Shown here piece by piece: positions 8,937 to 17,781 of a stretch of DNA of 64,000 bases (position 1 is the first letter of the stretch; every line of letters begins with the position of its first letter). A program made the translations under genes and the position numbers. Location of the stretch: assembly GCA_008501585.1 (NCBI GenBank), contig QQUN01000030.1, positions 1 to 64,000 of the forward strand. The letters are read 5' to 3'. Origin of the DNA: Pseudomonadota bacterium. GTDB taxonomy: Bacteria; Pseudomonadota; Gammaproteobacteria; Burkholderiales; Rhodocyclaceae. A model generated the notes under the pieces. It saw only the letters and a list, made by a program, of their open reading frames with translations. It was not told the DNA's origin and searched no databases.

Positions 8937-10949
8937 TCAAGAATTCCCTTGGTCCGATTGGGCACCCAAGCTTTTGCTTCCAAAGCGCGCGGCAATTCCA
9001 GCTATTTTTGCGCGCCCCACCTCCTGACTAACGGGCGCGTCGTCCTTGCGCACCATCGCCAGGCCTTCACCCATTTCGGCGATGAAGCGCGAGGGCTCGC
9101 AGACGCGCACATCGGGGCCTGACTTGCGCCGCTCGCTCCAGGTCACGGTGAGCGAGCGCTGGGCGCGGGTGATGCCGACATACATGAGGCGCCGCTCTTC
9201 GGCGAGGTTGCCCTCGTCGAGCGCCGACTGGTGGGGCAGCAGGCCTTCCTCGACGCCGACCAGGAACACATGCTTGAACTCCAGGCCCTTGGAGGCATGC
9301 AGGGTGGCCAGTTGCACGCCGTCGAAGTCCTCGGCTTCCTTGTCGAGCATGGAGATCAGCGCGATGGTCTGGGTCAGTTCGAGCAGGTTCTTGCCGTCCT
9401 GGTCGCCCTTGCGGCCGAGCCATTCGACGAAGTCGCGCACATTGGCCCATTTGCCCTCGGCCTCGCGGGTATCGCAGCTGGCGAGCAGCCAGTTTTCGTA
9501 GTGGATTTCATGCAGCAGCACTTCCAGCACCTCGGCCGCCCGCTCGCGCGCGGCGCGGTCGGCCAGGCGGTTGATGAACTGGCCGAACTCGCGCACCGAT
9601 TCAAGCTGGCGGGCGTTGAGGTGCTGCGCAGCGCCCTCCTCGAAGGCCGCCTCGAACAGGCTCACATGGCGCTCGCCGGCATAGCGGCCGAGCGCCTCGA
9701 TGGTGCCGGGGCCGACGCCGCGCCGCGGCGTGGTGATGGCGCGGATGAAGGCCAGGTCGTCGTCGCCATTGACCATCACGCGCAGGTAGCTGATCAGGTC
9801 GCGGATCTCGGCCTTGTCGAAGAAGGACTGGCCGCCGGAAATCACATACGGAATCTTGTTGTTGCGCAGCTGCTTCTCGAACAGGCGCGCCTGGTGGTTG
9901 CCGCGGTAGAGGATGGCGTAGTCGGAAAACTTGGTCTTGAACTCGAAGCGATGGGCCTGGATGCGCATGGCCACCAGCTGGGCCTCGGCTTCGGGGTCGC
10001 GCGCGGCGACCACGCGGATCGGCTCGCCGGGGCCGTGCTCGGACCACAGCTTTTTCTCGAACAGCTTTTCGTTGTTGGCGATGAGCGTGTTGGCGGCGCC
10101 GAGGATGCGCGCGCTGGAGCGGTAGTTCTGCTCCAGCTTGATCACCTTGAGGCGCGGGTAGTCGGTCTGCAGCAGGTTGAGGTTTTCGACGTCGGCGCCG
10201 CGCCAGGCGTAGATGGCCTGGTCGTCGTCGCCCACCGCGGTGAAGGCGCCGCGCACGCCGGAGAGCTGGCGCAGCAGGCGGTACTGGGCGCGGTTGGTGT
10301 CCTGGTATTCGTCGATCAGCAGGTAGCGCAGGCGGTTCTGCCAGCGTTCGCGCACCTCGTCGTTCTCTTCGAGCAGGCGCACCGGCAGGCCGATGAGGTC
10401 GTCGAAATCGACGGCCTGGTATGCGCGCAGCGTGCGCTCATAGTCGCCAAACACCTTGGCGGCGGCAGCGGAGACATCGTCATTGGCCAGCTTGACCGCC
10501 TCCTCGGGCGGGATCATGGCGTTCTTCCAGCCGGAGATGACCCATTGCAGCGAGCGCGCGTAGGCGCGGTCGGCGTCGGCGACGAGGTCGGCAATGATCT
10601 GGTTGGCGTCCGAGGCGTCGAGGATCGAGAACTGCGGCTTGAGCCCGCAGTGCCTGGCCTCCTGGCGCACCATGCGCACGCCCAGCGCATGGAAGGTGCA
10701 CACCGTCAGCCCCTTGGCCTTGCCGCCGCCGAGCAGGCCGCCAACGCGCTCCTGCATTTCCTTGGCGGCCTTGTTGGTGAAGGTGATGGCGGCGATGTTG
10801 GTGGGGCTGAAGTCGCAGGTCTCGACCAGGTGGGCAATCTTCTGCGTGATCACCCGCGTCTTGCCGCTGCCGGCACCGGCGAGCACCAGGCAGGGGCCGT
10901 CGAGGTAGCGGATCGCTTCGCGCTGCGGGGCGTTGAGAAGTGCGGACAT
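8937..10949 (-). CDS. rep: ATP-dependent DNA helicase Rep (UvrD/Rep superfamily)
   Basis: A 670-aa superfamily 1A helicase, the normal length for Rep. Walker A AGAGSGKT is at residues 24-31, the DEYQDTN motif II near residue 212, and VGDDDQAIYAWRGA (motif III) follows. C-terminal motifs include QNYRSS, LATLHASKGLEFKHVF and EERRLMYVGITRA. Rep translocates 3' to 5' and helps replication forks past bound proteins. The ATG at 10949 starts MSALLNAPQREAIRYLDGPCLVLAGAGSGKT, like family members; a longer frame to 10997 adds an unrelated Arg-rich leader. Confidence 0.94.
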   Translation of the reverse strand: MSALLNAPQREAIRYLDGPCLVLAGAGSGKTRVITQKIAHLVETCDFSPTNIAAITFTNKAAKEMQERVGGLLGGGKAKGLTVCTFHALGVRMVRQEARHCGLKPQFSILDASDANQIIADLVADADRAYARSLQWVISGWKNAMIPPEEAVKLANDDVSAAAAKVFGDYERTLRAYQAVDFDDLIGLPVRLLEENDEVRERWQNRLRYLLIDEYQDTNRAQYRLLRQLSGVRGAFTAVGDDDQAIYAWRGADVENLNLLQTDYPRLKVIKLEQNYRSSARILGAANTLIANNEKLFEKKLWSEHGPGEPIRVVAARDPEAEAQLVAMRIQAHRFEFKTKFSDYAILYRGNHQARLFEKQLRNNKIPYVISGGQSFFDKAEIRDLISYLRVMVNGDDDLAFIRAITTPRRGVGPGTIEALGRYAGERHVSLFEAAFEEGAAQHLNARQLESVREFGQFINRLADRAARERAAEVLEVLLHEIHYENWLLASCDTREAEGKWANVRDFVEWLGRKGDQDGKNLLELTQTIALISMLDKEAEDFDGVQLATLHASKGLEFKHVFLVGVEEGLLPHQSALDEGNLAEERRLMYVGITRAQRSLTVTWSERRKSGPDVRVCEPSRFIAEMGEGLAMVRKDDAPVSQEVGRAKIAGIAARFGSKSLGAQSDQGNS

Positions 10950-11151
10950 GGGGCCTGAACCGGAAAAACGGCGCCGCCCGGCGTGGGCGGCGCGCAAAAC
11001 ACAGCGCGCATTTTACGCCGAGCCCGGCCCCGGCGCCCGGCCAGGCGACCGGGGGACGGCGGCGAACCTCGGCGCGCCGCCGCGGTCTGACAACTGTCAT
11101 GCACCCGGCGCCGGCCACGGGTCGGCGCCACCTGTTCAAGGAGGACCGACC

Positions 11152-11748
11152 ATGACACTCACCGATCTCCCCCGCATGCTGGTCTCGGAAGCCGACGGCT
11201 GGCGCGATGTCGAACGCCTGCATCCGGGCGTCAGCAAGATGCTGCTGGCCGTGGTGATGCCGCTGTCGCTGCTGCCGCCGCTGATGTACGCCTACGCCAA
11301 CATGGCACATCCCGGCCAGGTCTTTCCGCTGCTCGAACCGCCGCTGGGCCTCACCGAAGCCTGGGTTGTTGGCGGCGTCTTCTTTGTCGTCGAGGTGGCC
11401 ATGGTGTTCATGATGGCCGACCTGATCCGGCAGATCACCCAGTCGATGGCGGCCCGCCCCGGCTTTGCACAGAGCTTTTCGCTGGCGGCGATTGCGCCGG
11501 TGCCGCTGTGGCTTGCCTCGCTGGCGCTGCTGGTGCCGAGCCTGTGGTTCAACCTGGCGGTCGGCGCGCTGGCCTGGGTGGGCACGGTGGCGCTGATCCG
11601 CCATGGCGTGGCGCCATTGCTGCATGTGGCCGACCACGACCAGGCGCACCGCGTGGCCAACCGCATCACGCTGGTCGGCATGGCCGCCTGGATTGGCCTG
11701 GTGATGATGATGGCCCTGATCGTCAGCGCCATCCTCGGCTGGCGCTGA
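11152..11748 (+). CDS. Yip1-family membrane protein
   Basis: A 198-aa protein with about five hydrophobic segments and a short cytoplasmic N-terminus. The layout and the N-terminal MLVSEADGWRDVERLHP, followed by a membrane segment containing PLSLLPPLMYAY, fit the bacterial Yip1/DUF1282 group. Function in bacteria is unknown. AGGAGGA stands 6 bases before the ATG. It is divergent from rep and convergent with the DUF4197 gene, only 13 bases away. Confidence 0.75.
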   Translation: MTLTDLPRMLVSEADGWRDVERLHPGVSKMLLAVVMPLSLLPPLMYAYANMAHPGQVFPLLEPPLGLTEAWVVGGVFFVVEVAMVFMMADLIRQITQSMAARPGFAQSFSLAAIAPVPLWLASLALLVPSLWFNLAVGALAWVGTVALIRHGVAPLLHVADHDQAHRVANRITLVGMAAWIGLVMMMALIVSAILGWR

Positions 11749-11761
11749 CGCACGGCTCGGC

Positions 11762-12442
11762 TTACTTCAAGGCGCCGAACACCTGCTTGGCGAGCGAACC
11801 GGCCGCCTGCAGCGGGTTCTGGCGAATGGCGCGCTCCTGCTCGGCGATGGTGAGGTAGAGCCCGTCGAGCGCCTTGGCGGTCACATACTGCTCGACCGAG
11901 GCCTCGTCGCCCTCGAGCAGGCCGGTGGCGCTCGCCTTGTCGGCCAGCTTGTTGTACTGCTTGGCCAGCGACAGGCGGTTGGTCTGCGCCGTCACCACCG
12001 GCAGAAAGCGGCCGGTGAGCGCCTCGCGGGTCTTTGATTCGAAATAGCGGGTCACCGAGTCGTCACCGCCGGTGAGGATGGCCTTGGCGTCGTCCACGCT
12101 CATCTGCTTGACCGCGTCGACGAGCAGGGTTTTGGCCTCGGGCACGGCCGCCTCGGCGGCCTGGTTCATGGCGGTTTCAAGCTTGTCCATGTCCTTGCCG
12201 CGGCCGAGCATGGCGAGAACCGGCTTGGCCTTTTCCAGCACTCCGGGCAGGGGGATGCGCACCTTGGGGTTGTTGAGGAAGCCGCCACGCTGGCCCAGCT
12301 GGCTGACGGCGGCGCGCGCGCCCTGGTCGAGCGCTTCGCGCAGGCCGGCGGTGGTCTGGCTGCCGGTGAGGCTGTCGAGGCCGCCAGCCCAGGCCGGCAG
12401 GGCGATGGCCAGCGCGGCCAGGGTTCGGATCAGTGTTCGCAT
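11762..12442 (-). CDS. DUF4197 family secreted protein
   Basis: A 226-aa protein with a signal peptide (ALAIALPAWAGG) followed by a predominantly helical domain. SQTTAGLREALDQGARAAVSQL and VPEAKTLLVDAVKQMSVDDAKAIL with GGDDSVTRYFESKTREAL are characteristic of DUF4197. GGAGAG precedes the ATG at 12442; the upstream extension has no family similarity. The family is probably periplasmic; its role is not known. Confidence 0.85.
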   Translation of the reverse strand: MRTLIRTLAALAIALPAWAGGLDSLTGSQTTAGLREALDQGARAAVSQLGQRGGFLNNPKVRIPLPGVLEKAKPVLAMLGRGKDMDKLETAMNQAAEAAVPEAKTLLVDAVKQMSVDDAKAILTGGDDSVTRYFESKTREALTGRFLPVVTAQTNRLSLAKQYNKLADKASATGLLEGDEASVEQYVTAKALDGLYLTIAEQERAIRQNPLQAAGSLAKQVFGALK

Positions 12443-12524
12443 CGGGACTCTCCATGGATGCCGTCCTTGAGCGACCACTGTAGCACCGGTGGGCAGGCGC
12501 GGCCGGCCGGTCTCACGCTTGTTT

Positions 12525-12818
12525 TCAATTGCCCGCGTCGTCGAGCGCAAGGAGCAGGCGCAGGCGCTCGCTGCGCGCCACATCCTGCCAGGGGCGGTCG
12601 CTCAGCGCGCCTTCGAGTGCCCACAGCAGGTTGAGGGAGGCAGCGGGCGTCACCGCGCGGACCCGACGGAAGGCCGCCACGGCGCCGAGCTGGCGCAATG
12701 CGTCGGCCGAAAAAATGCCCGCCGTAGCGAGCATGCGGGCCGAGGCCGGCCCGAGATTGCGCAGACGGGCCAGCTCGGCCGGCCCGTCGGGCAGCGGGTC
12801 AGACGACGCCGGCACCAT
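12525..12818 (-). CDS. TfoX C-terminal domain-like helix-hairpin-helix protein
   Basis: A 97-aa protein starting at an ATG inside the 3' end of lipA (20-base overlap in another frame). The core [41 protein letters not shown] is the TfoX C-terminal helix-hairpin-helix pattern. The N-terminal TfoX domain, which together with this one acts in competence regulation in Haemophilus and Vibrio, is absent. Stand-alone TfoX-C proteins are common in betaproteobacteria with unknown function. It is the last gene of the mre-to-lip run and is probably coupled to lipA translation. Confidence 0.82.
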   Translation of the reverse strand: MVPASSDPLPDGPAELARLRNLGPASARMLATAGIFSADALRQLGAVAAFRRVRAVTPAASLNLLWALEGALSDRPWQDVARSERLRLLLALDDAGN

Positions 12819-13746
12819 GGGCTTGCTGGTCGGCCCAGTAGGAGGAGCGGACCATCGGCCCGCAGGCGGCGTTCTTGAAGCCCATCTTGAGCGCTTCGGT
12901 CTCGAACATCTTGAAGGTGTCGGGGTGCACATAACGCAGCACCGGCAGGTGGCCGCCGGAGGGCTGCAGGTACTGGCCGATGGTGAGCATCTCGACGTCG
13001 TGGGCACGCAGGTCGCGCATCACTTCGAGGATTTCGTCGTCGGTCTCGCCCAGGCCGACCATCAGGCCGGACTTGGTCGGCACCTCGGGGTGGCGCGCCT
13101 TGAAGGCCTTGAGCAGTTCGAGCGAGTAGGCGTAGTCGGAACCGGGGCGGGCCTGCTTGTAGAGGCGGGGCACGGTCTCGAGGTTGTGGTTCATGACGTC
13201 GGGCGGCGCCTGGTCGAAGATCTCGAGAGCGATGTCCATGCGGCCGCGGAAGTCGGGCACCAGCACTTCGATACTGGTTTTGGGCGAGGCCTCGCGCACG
13301 GCGCGGATGCACTCGACGAAGTGCTGGGCGCCGCCGTCACGCAGGTCATCGCGGTCCACCGAGGTGATGACCACGTAGTTGAGGCGCATCGCGGCCACGG
13401 TGCTGGCGAGGTCTTTGGGTTCGTCGGCGTTGAGCGGATCGGGGCGGCCGTGGCCAACGTCGCAGAAGGGGCAGCGCCGGGTACAGATGTCGCCCATGAT
13501 CATGAAGGTGGCCGTGCCCTTGCCGAAGCATTCATGGATGTTCGGGCAGGAGGCTTCCTCGCACACGGTGTGCAGCTTCTGGTCGCGCAGCGTGGCCTTG
13601 ATCTCGTTGAAGCGCTCGACCTCTTCGCCGCTGCCGAGCTTGATGCGGATCCACTCGGGTTTGCGCAGGCGCTCGGCGGGCACGATCTTGATCGGGATGC
13701 GGGCCGTTTTTTCGGCGCCGCGCTGCTTGCGGGACGGGGTTTCCAT
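12799..13746 (-). CDS. lipA: Lipoyl synthase
   Basis: A radical SAM enzyme that inserts two sulfurs into protein-bound octanoyl groups. The product has the N-terminal auxiliary cluster motif [12 protein letters not shown], the radical SAM motif CTRRCPFC, and the C-terminal RSSYWAD whose serine ligates the sacrificial cluster, so all three lipoyl-synthase hallmarks are intact. I chose the ATG at 13746 (315 aa) because AAGGA sits 7 bases ahead; an ATG at 13761 adds five residues. It lies directly downstream of lipB, as in most proteobacteria. Confidence 0.95.
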   Translation of the reverse strand: METPSRKQRGAEKTARIPIKIVPAERLRKPEWIRIKLGSGEEVERFNEIKATLRDQKLHTVCEEASCPNIHECFGKGTATFMIMGDICTRRCPFCDVGHGRPDPLNADEPKDLASTVAAMRLNYVVITSVDRDDLRDGGAQHFVECIRAVREASPKTSIEVLVPDFRGRMDIALEIFDQAPPDVMNHNLETVPRLYKQARPGSDYAYSLELLKAFKARHPEVPTKSGLMVGLGETDDEILEVMRDLRAHDVEMLTIGQYLQPSGGHLPVLRYVHPDTFKMFETEALKMGFKNAACGPMVRSSYWADQQAHGAGVV

Positions 13747-13776
13747 GGGGGTTTCCTTCATCGGGTCATCACGCCG

Positions 13777-14427
13777 TCAATCGGGCGTTGATTCCGGCGC
13801 ACCCGGCCGCAGTGGCGGCAACAGGCGTTCCAGATGGGCAATCAGGCGATCGGCAACGACGGCTGCGTCGGTGTCGACGCCGAGGTCGCGGAGCTGGGTG
13901 GTCTGCAGGCCACTATAGCCGCAGGGGTTGATCCACGTAAATGGTGTCAAGTCCATATCGACATTGAGGGCGAGCCCGTGGTAGCTGCTGCCGTTTTTCA
14001 CCCGCAGGCCGAGCGCGGCAATCTTGGCGCCGCCAATGTACACCCCGGGGGCACCGGCCTGGCGCTCGGCCACGAGGCCGTCGTCGGCCAGCGTGTCGAT
14101 CAGCGCCTGTTCCATCAGGTGCACCAGCTCGCGCACCTTGAGACCGCGCCGGCGCAGGTCGATGAGCAGGTAGACCACGATCTGGCCGGGGCCGTGGTAG
14201 GTGATCTGGCCGCCGCGGTCGATGTGCACCATGGGGATGTCGGTCTGGCGCAGCAGGTGCTCGGGCTTGCCGGCCATGCCGAGGGTGTACACCGGCGGGT
14301 GCTCGAGCACCCACAGCTCGTCGGGCGTCGCGGCGTCACGCGTCTCGTTGAGCGCCTGCATCTGCCGCCAGGTGGGCTCGTAGGGGACGCGGCCGAGGTC
14401 GCGCCGCACACAGCTGGCCGCATTCAC
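13777..14427 (-). CDS. lipB: Octanoyl-[acyl-carrier-protein]:protein octanoyltransferase
   Basis: A 216-aa protein that moves octanoate from ACP to lipoyl domains for LipA. The signature RGGQITYHGPGQ is present, with the catalytic lysine in GGAKIAALGLR and the catalytic cysteine in INPCGYSG. The start is a GTG immediately after the ybeD stop codon (TAGGTG), so initiation may depend on coupling with ybeD. An out-of-frame ATG four bases later cannot serve. Confidence 0.95.
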   Translation of the reverse strand: MNAASCVRRDLGRVPYEPTWRQMQALNETRDAATPDELWVLEHPPVYTLGMAGKPEHLLRQTDIPMVHIDRGGQITYHGPGQIVVYLLIDLRRRGLKVRELVHLMEQALIDTLADDGLVAERQAGAPGVYIGGAKIAALGLRVKNGSSYHGLALNVDMDLTPFTWINPCGYSGLQTTQLRDLGVDTDAAVVADRLIAHLERLLPPLRPGAPESTPD

Positions 14428-14700
14428 CTAGAGGACCACCTTGACCATCGGGTGGCTGCTCAGCTCCCGGTAGAGGTCGTCGAGCTGCGGCTGCGACACC
14501 GCCCACACGGTGCAGGTCAGCGACAGGTAGGTGCCTTTGCTGGACGGGCGCATCTCGATGGTCGCCGGGTCGAAGCTGGCGTCGTGCTTGAGCACCACCT
14601 CGGCCACGGTCTGGGCAAAGGCGTCCACCTTCACGCCCATGATCTTGAGCGGGAAGGCGCAGGGAAACTCGATCAGCGAGGCTTTCGGTTCATCCGCCAC
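14428..14700 (-). CDS. ybeD: DUF493 family protein YbeD
   Basis: A 90-aa protein of the YbeD/DUF493 family with the ferredoxin-like ACT-resembling fold (IEFPCAFPLKIMG at the start, SKGTYLSLTCTV in the middle). Members sit between dacA and lipB in E. coli and many betaproteobacteria and have no firm biochemical role. The GTG start lies within the 3' end of dat (11-base overlap); the ATG slightly downstream is out of frame. Confidence 0.9.
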   Translation of the reverse strand: MADEPKASLIEFPCAFPLKIMGVKVDAFAQTVAEVVLKHDASFDPATIEMRPSSKGTYLSLTCTVWAVSQPQLDDLYRELSSHPMVKVVL

Positions 14701-15550
14701 GGCGCATCACCCCCTGTTTGAAATCCTGGTACCACTCATACATCTGCGCCGCCATCGGCCCCGGCTTGCCCTTGCCGACCGGGCGGTCGTCGAGGCGGGT
14801 GATGGGCAGCACTTCCTTGGTCGAGGAGGTCATCCACAGCTCGTCGGCCGAGCGCACCTCTTCTTCGAGCACCTCGCGCACCTGGAAGGGCATGCCGCGG
14901 TCGCGCGCCAGTTCGAGCACCACATCGTAGGTGATGCCCGGGAGCATGAGGTGGCTCTTGGGCGGCACATGCAGCACGCCGTCCTGCACCACGAAGATGC
15001 TCGACGCAGCGCCCTCGGTGAGGAAGCCGTCGCGGAACAGGATGGTCTCCATGCAGCCCTTCTCGGCGGCCATCTGCTTGAGCATGCAGTTGGCCAGCAG
15101 CGAGACGGTCTTGAGGTCGCAACGCAGCCAGCGGAAGTCGGCCGCGCTGACCGCCGACACACCGCTGGCGCGGGTCTCGTCGGTCGGGGTGACCAGCGCC
15201 TCGCTCATGACGAACACCGTCGGGCTGACCTCGGCGGGGTAGGCATGCGCACGCACCGCCGCCACACCGCGGGTGACCTGCAGGTAGATCGACTGGTCGG
15301 CCGTGCCATTGCGCTCGACGATGCCACGCAGCACCTGGCGCCATTCGTCGCGGCTCATCGGGTTGGGCAGGCCCATCTGTCCGAGGGTGTGCTCGAGCCG
15401 GCGCAGGTGCTCGTCGAGCCGGAACAGCTTGCCGGAATAGGCCGGCAGCACCTCGTAGGCGCCGTCGCCGAAGAGAAAGCCGCGGTCCATCGGCGACACC
15501 CGCGCGGCGGACAGTTCCATCCATTCGCCGTTGAGATAGCACACGCTCAT
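14690..15550 (-). CDS. dat: D-amino-acid aminotransferase (class IV PLP enzyme)
   Basis: A 286-aa fold-type IV aminotransferase related to D-alanine aminotransferase, BCAT and PabC. MDRGFLFGDGAYEVLPAY is the usual N-terminal stretch, the PLP lysine is expected in DLKTVSLLANCMLKQ, and the glutamate region is LTEGAASSIFVV. Between dacA and ybeD it fits D-amino acid metabolism linked to the wall. D-Ala/D-Glu specificity is inferred from this context and from resemblance to Dat; a branched-chain or lyase activity cannot be excluded. Confidence 0.85.
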   Translation of the reverse strand: MSVCYLNGEWMELSAARVSPMDRGFLFGDGAYEVLPAYSGKLFRLDEHLRRLEHTLGQMGLPNPMSRDEWRQVLRGIVERNGTADQSIYLQVTRGVAAVRAHAYPAEVSPTVFVMSEALVTPTDETRASGVSAVSAADFRWLRCDLKTVSLLANCMLKQMAAEKGCMETILFRDGFLTEGAASSIFVVQDGVLHVPPKSHLMLPGITYDVVLELARDRGMPFQVREVLEEEVRSADELWMTSSTKEVLPITRLDDRPVGKGKPGPMAAQMYEWYQDFKQGVMRRGG

Positions 15551-15563
15551 GTCAGGCTCCCGC

Positions 15564-16691
15564 TCAGAGATTCTTGATCCACCAGCGGATCGCGTCCCAC
15601 AGCCGGCCAAACCAGCCCGCCAGGGTGACTTCCTCGAGCGCGACCACCGGGTAGCTGCCGATCGTGTTGCCGTCGAGCGTGAGCGTCAGCGTACCCACCT
15701 CCTGGCCCTTGCGGACCGGCGCCTCGAGCGGCTGGACGCTGTCGAGCTTGACCTGCAGCTTGTCGGCCTGGCCCTTGGGCACCGACAGCACGAAGTCGCT
15801 CAGGAAGCCCACCGGCACCTCTTCGGCCGTGCCCTTCCAGACGCGGAAGCGCGAGACGGCGGCGGCGTTTTCGTAGAGCCGCACGGTGTCGAAGAACTGG
15901 AAGCCGTAGTTGAGCAGCTTGAGCGATTCCTGGGTGCGCACACCGTCCGAATCGGCGCCAAGCACCACCGAGATCAAGCGGCGCGGACCACGCACCGCGG
16001 AGGACACCAGGCAGTAGCCGGCCGCTTCGGTATGGCCGGTCTTGATGCCGTCGACCGCCGCATCCATCCACAGCAGTCGGTTGCGGTTGGGCTGGCGGAT
16101 GCCGTTGTAGGTGTATTCCTTCTCGGAGTACAGGCGGTAGTCTTCCGGGAAGTCGCGCACCACGGCCGAGGCCAGGATGGCCAGGTCGCGGGCGGTGGTG
16201 TAGTGCTGGTCGTCCGGCATGCCGGTCGAGTTCATGAAATGGGTGCCGGTCATGCCCAGGCGCTTGGCCTCGCGGTTCATCAGCTCGGCAAAGGCTTCTT
16301 CCGAGCCGGCAATGGCCTCGGCCAGCGCCACGCTGGCATCGTTGCCCGACTGGATGATCATGCCGTGCACCAGCTGGTCGGCCGTCACCTCGTGGCGCGG
16401 CTCGATGAACATGCGCGAGCCGCCCATCTTCCAGGCCCGCTCGGACACCGGAATGACCTGGTCACGGCCGAGCGTGTTGGCCTTGAAGGCCGAAAAGGTG
16501 AGGTAGGCCGTCATCAGCTTGGTCAGCGAGGCGGGGTCGACACGCTCTTCGGCATTGTGGGCGGTCAGCACCTGGTTGGCACCGTAGTCGAGCAACAGCC
16601 AGGCCTTGGCCGCCAGCGCCGGCGGCTGGGGTGTCTGAGCCAGCGAGGAGAGGGACATCAGCGAAAACAGCAGTGCAGCGAAGAAACGCAT
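15564..16691 (-). CDS. dacA: D-alanyl-D-alanine carboxypeptidase (PBP5/6 family)
   Basis: A 375-aa penicillin-binding protein with signal peptide (LSSLAQ). Active-site motifs are SLTK (in PASLTKLMTAYL), SGN (IIQSGNDASVAL) and KTG (VDGIKTGHTEAAG). The C-terminal beta domain ends in an amphipathic helix with WFGRLWDAIRWWIKNL, the membrane anchor typical of PBP5-like enzymes. It trims the terminal D-Ala of pentapeptides. ATG at 16691 chosen because the signal peptide starts there; no strong ribosome-binding site precedes it. Confidence 0.94.
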   Translation of the reverse strand: MRFFAALLFSLMSLSSLAQTPQPPALAAKAWLLLDYGANQVLTAHNAEERVDPASLTKLMTAYLTFSAFKANTLGRDQVIPVSERAWKMGGSRMFIEPRHEVTADQLVHGMIIQSGNDASVALAEAIAGSEEAFAELMNREAKRLGMTGTHFMNSTGMPDDQHYTTARDLAILASAVVRDFPEDYRLYSEKEYTYNGIRQPNRNRLLWMDAAVDGIKTGHTEAAGYCLVSSAVRGPRRLISVVLGADSDGVRTQESLKLLNYGFQFFDTVRLYENAAAVSRFRVWKGTAEEVPVGFLSDFVLSVPKGQADKLQVKLDSVQPLEAPVRKGQEVGTLTLTLDGNTIGSYPVVALEEVTLAGWFGRLWDAIRWWIKNL

Positions 16692-16797
16692 GAGCAAGGA
16701 ACGATCCTGAAGAAAAACGGGGAAAAGGCGCGGGGCCGGCGTCGGCCGTCCGATTATAGGCCGGCCCTGTGCGCTGACCAAAATCGACGCTGTCGGT

Positions 16798-17769
16798 TCA
16801 ACGCGACACCAGGAAAGGCTGCAGATTCAGCGCATCGGCAATGCGCGACGCCACGGCGCGGGCGGCGTCGGCGCTGTCATAGGGGCCGGCCTGGAGCCGG
16901 TAGCGGCCGCCTTCGTCAAACACCGAGAGGCGGTCGCGCAGCCAGTCGAGTTCGCTCATCACATGGCCGCGGAAGCCCTCGGCATTGTCGCGGGTCTGGA
17001 AGGCACCCAGCTGGAGGTACACCCCCTCGGCGCCTTCGCTTACCGGCGTCGTCTCCGCCGGCATCTCGGCCTCGCCGTTGAGGATGGCGGCCGGGTCGAC
17101 ACGCGACACCGGCACCGCATCGGCAGCGGCCACCGCCGTCACCTGCACCGCCGGGGCCGCGGGTGCGGCCGCCTGCAGCATCGGGATGTCATCCGGCCCG
17201 ACGGCTTCGACCTCGACCTCGGCGCTGCCCTGGCCGAGATAGCCGAGCTTGTAGGCTGCCGCGTAAGACAGGTCGATGATCCGGCCGGCATGGAAGGGGC
17301 CGCGATCGTTGATGCGCACCACCACCGACTTGCCGTTGGCCAGGTTGGTGACCTTGGCGTAGCTGGGCAGCGGCAGCGTCTTGTGGGCGCCGCTCATGGC
17401 GTACATGTCGTAGGTTTCGCCGTTGGAGGTGCGCTGGCCGTGGAACTTGCGGCCATACCAGCTGGCCCGGCCGCGCTCACGATAGGCGCCGCGCCGAACC
17501 ATGGGCGTGTAACCCTGGCCGAACACCACATACGGCCGGGTGCTGGCGCGGTGGATGGGTTCGTCGCGCGGCACGGCATCGGGGATGGTGTGCAGGTCGG
17601 CCGGCACGTTGTCGCCGGGGCCGTCGTCCTTGTAGTAGCCCCCACCGGTGCGCGGCAGCTTGGGCACCGCGGCCGAACTGTCACCGCTGCGTGTCGGCGG
17701 CGCACTCGAGCAAGCGGCCAGCGAGGCCGCCAGGGCAACGAGCAGCAATCGGACGAGGCTTGAACTCAT
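16798..17769 (-). CDS. rlpA: Septal ring lytic transglycosylase RlpA
   Basis: A 323-aa lipoprotein (lipobox LAAC, cysteine at residue 20). The double-psi beta-barrel domain is recognisable from GRASWYGRKFHGQRTSNGETYD and VVRINDRGPFHAGRIIDLSY, and a SPOR domain closes the protein (GVYLQLGAFQTRDNAEGF to the end). RlpA cleaves denuded glycan strands at the septum and the SPOR domain directs it there. It follows rodA in the elongation cluster, the usual position. Confidence 0.94.
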   Translation of the reverse strand: MSSSLVRLLLVALAASLAACSSAPPTRSGDSSAAVPKLPRTGGGYYKDDGPGDNVPADLHTIPDAVPRDEPIHRASTRPYVVFGQGYTPMVRRGAYRERGRASWYGRKFHGQRTSNGETYDMYAMSGAHKTLPLPSYAKVTNLANGKSVVVRINDRGPFHAGRIIDLSYAAAYKLGYLGQGSAEVEVEAVGPDDIPMLQAAAPAAPAVQVTAVAAADAVPVSRVDPAAILNGEAEMPAETTPVSEGAEGVYLQLGAFQTRDNAEGFRGHVMSELDWLRDRLSVFDEGGRYRLQAGPYDSADAARAVASRIADALNLQPFLVSR

Positions 17770-17781
17770 GGCACGACCAAA

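Noticed and set aside
9231..10958. 575-codon plus-strand frame opposite rep
   Set aside because: Mirror image of rep; Val/Ala/Gly-rich without motifs.
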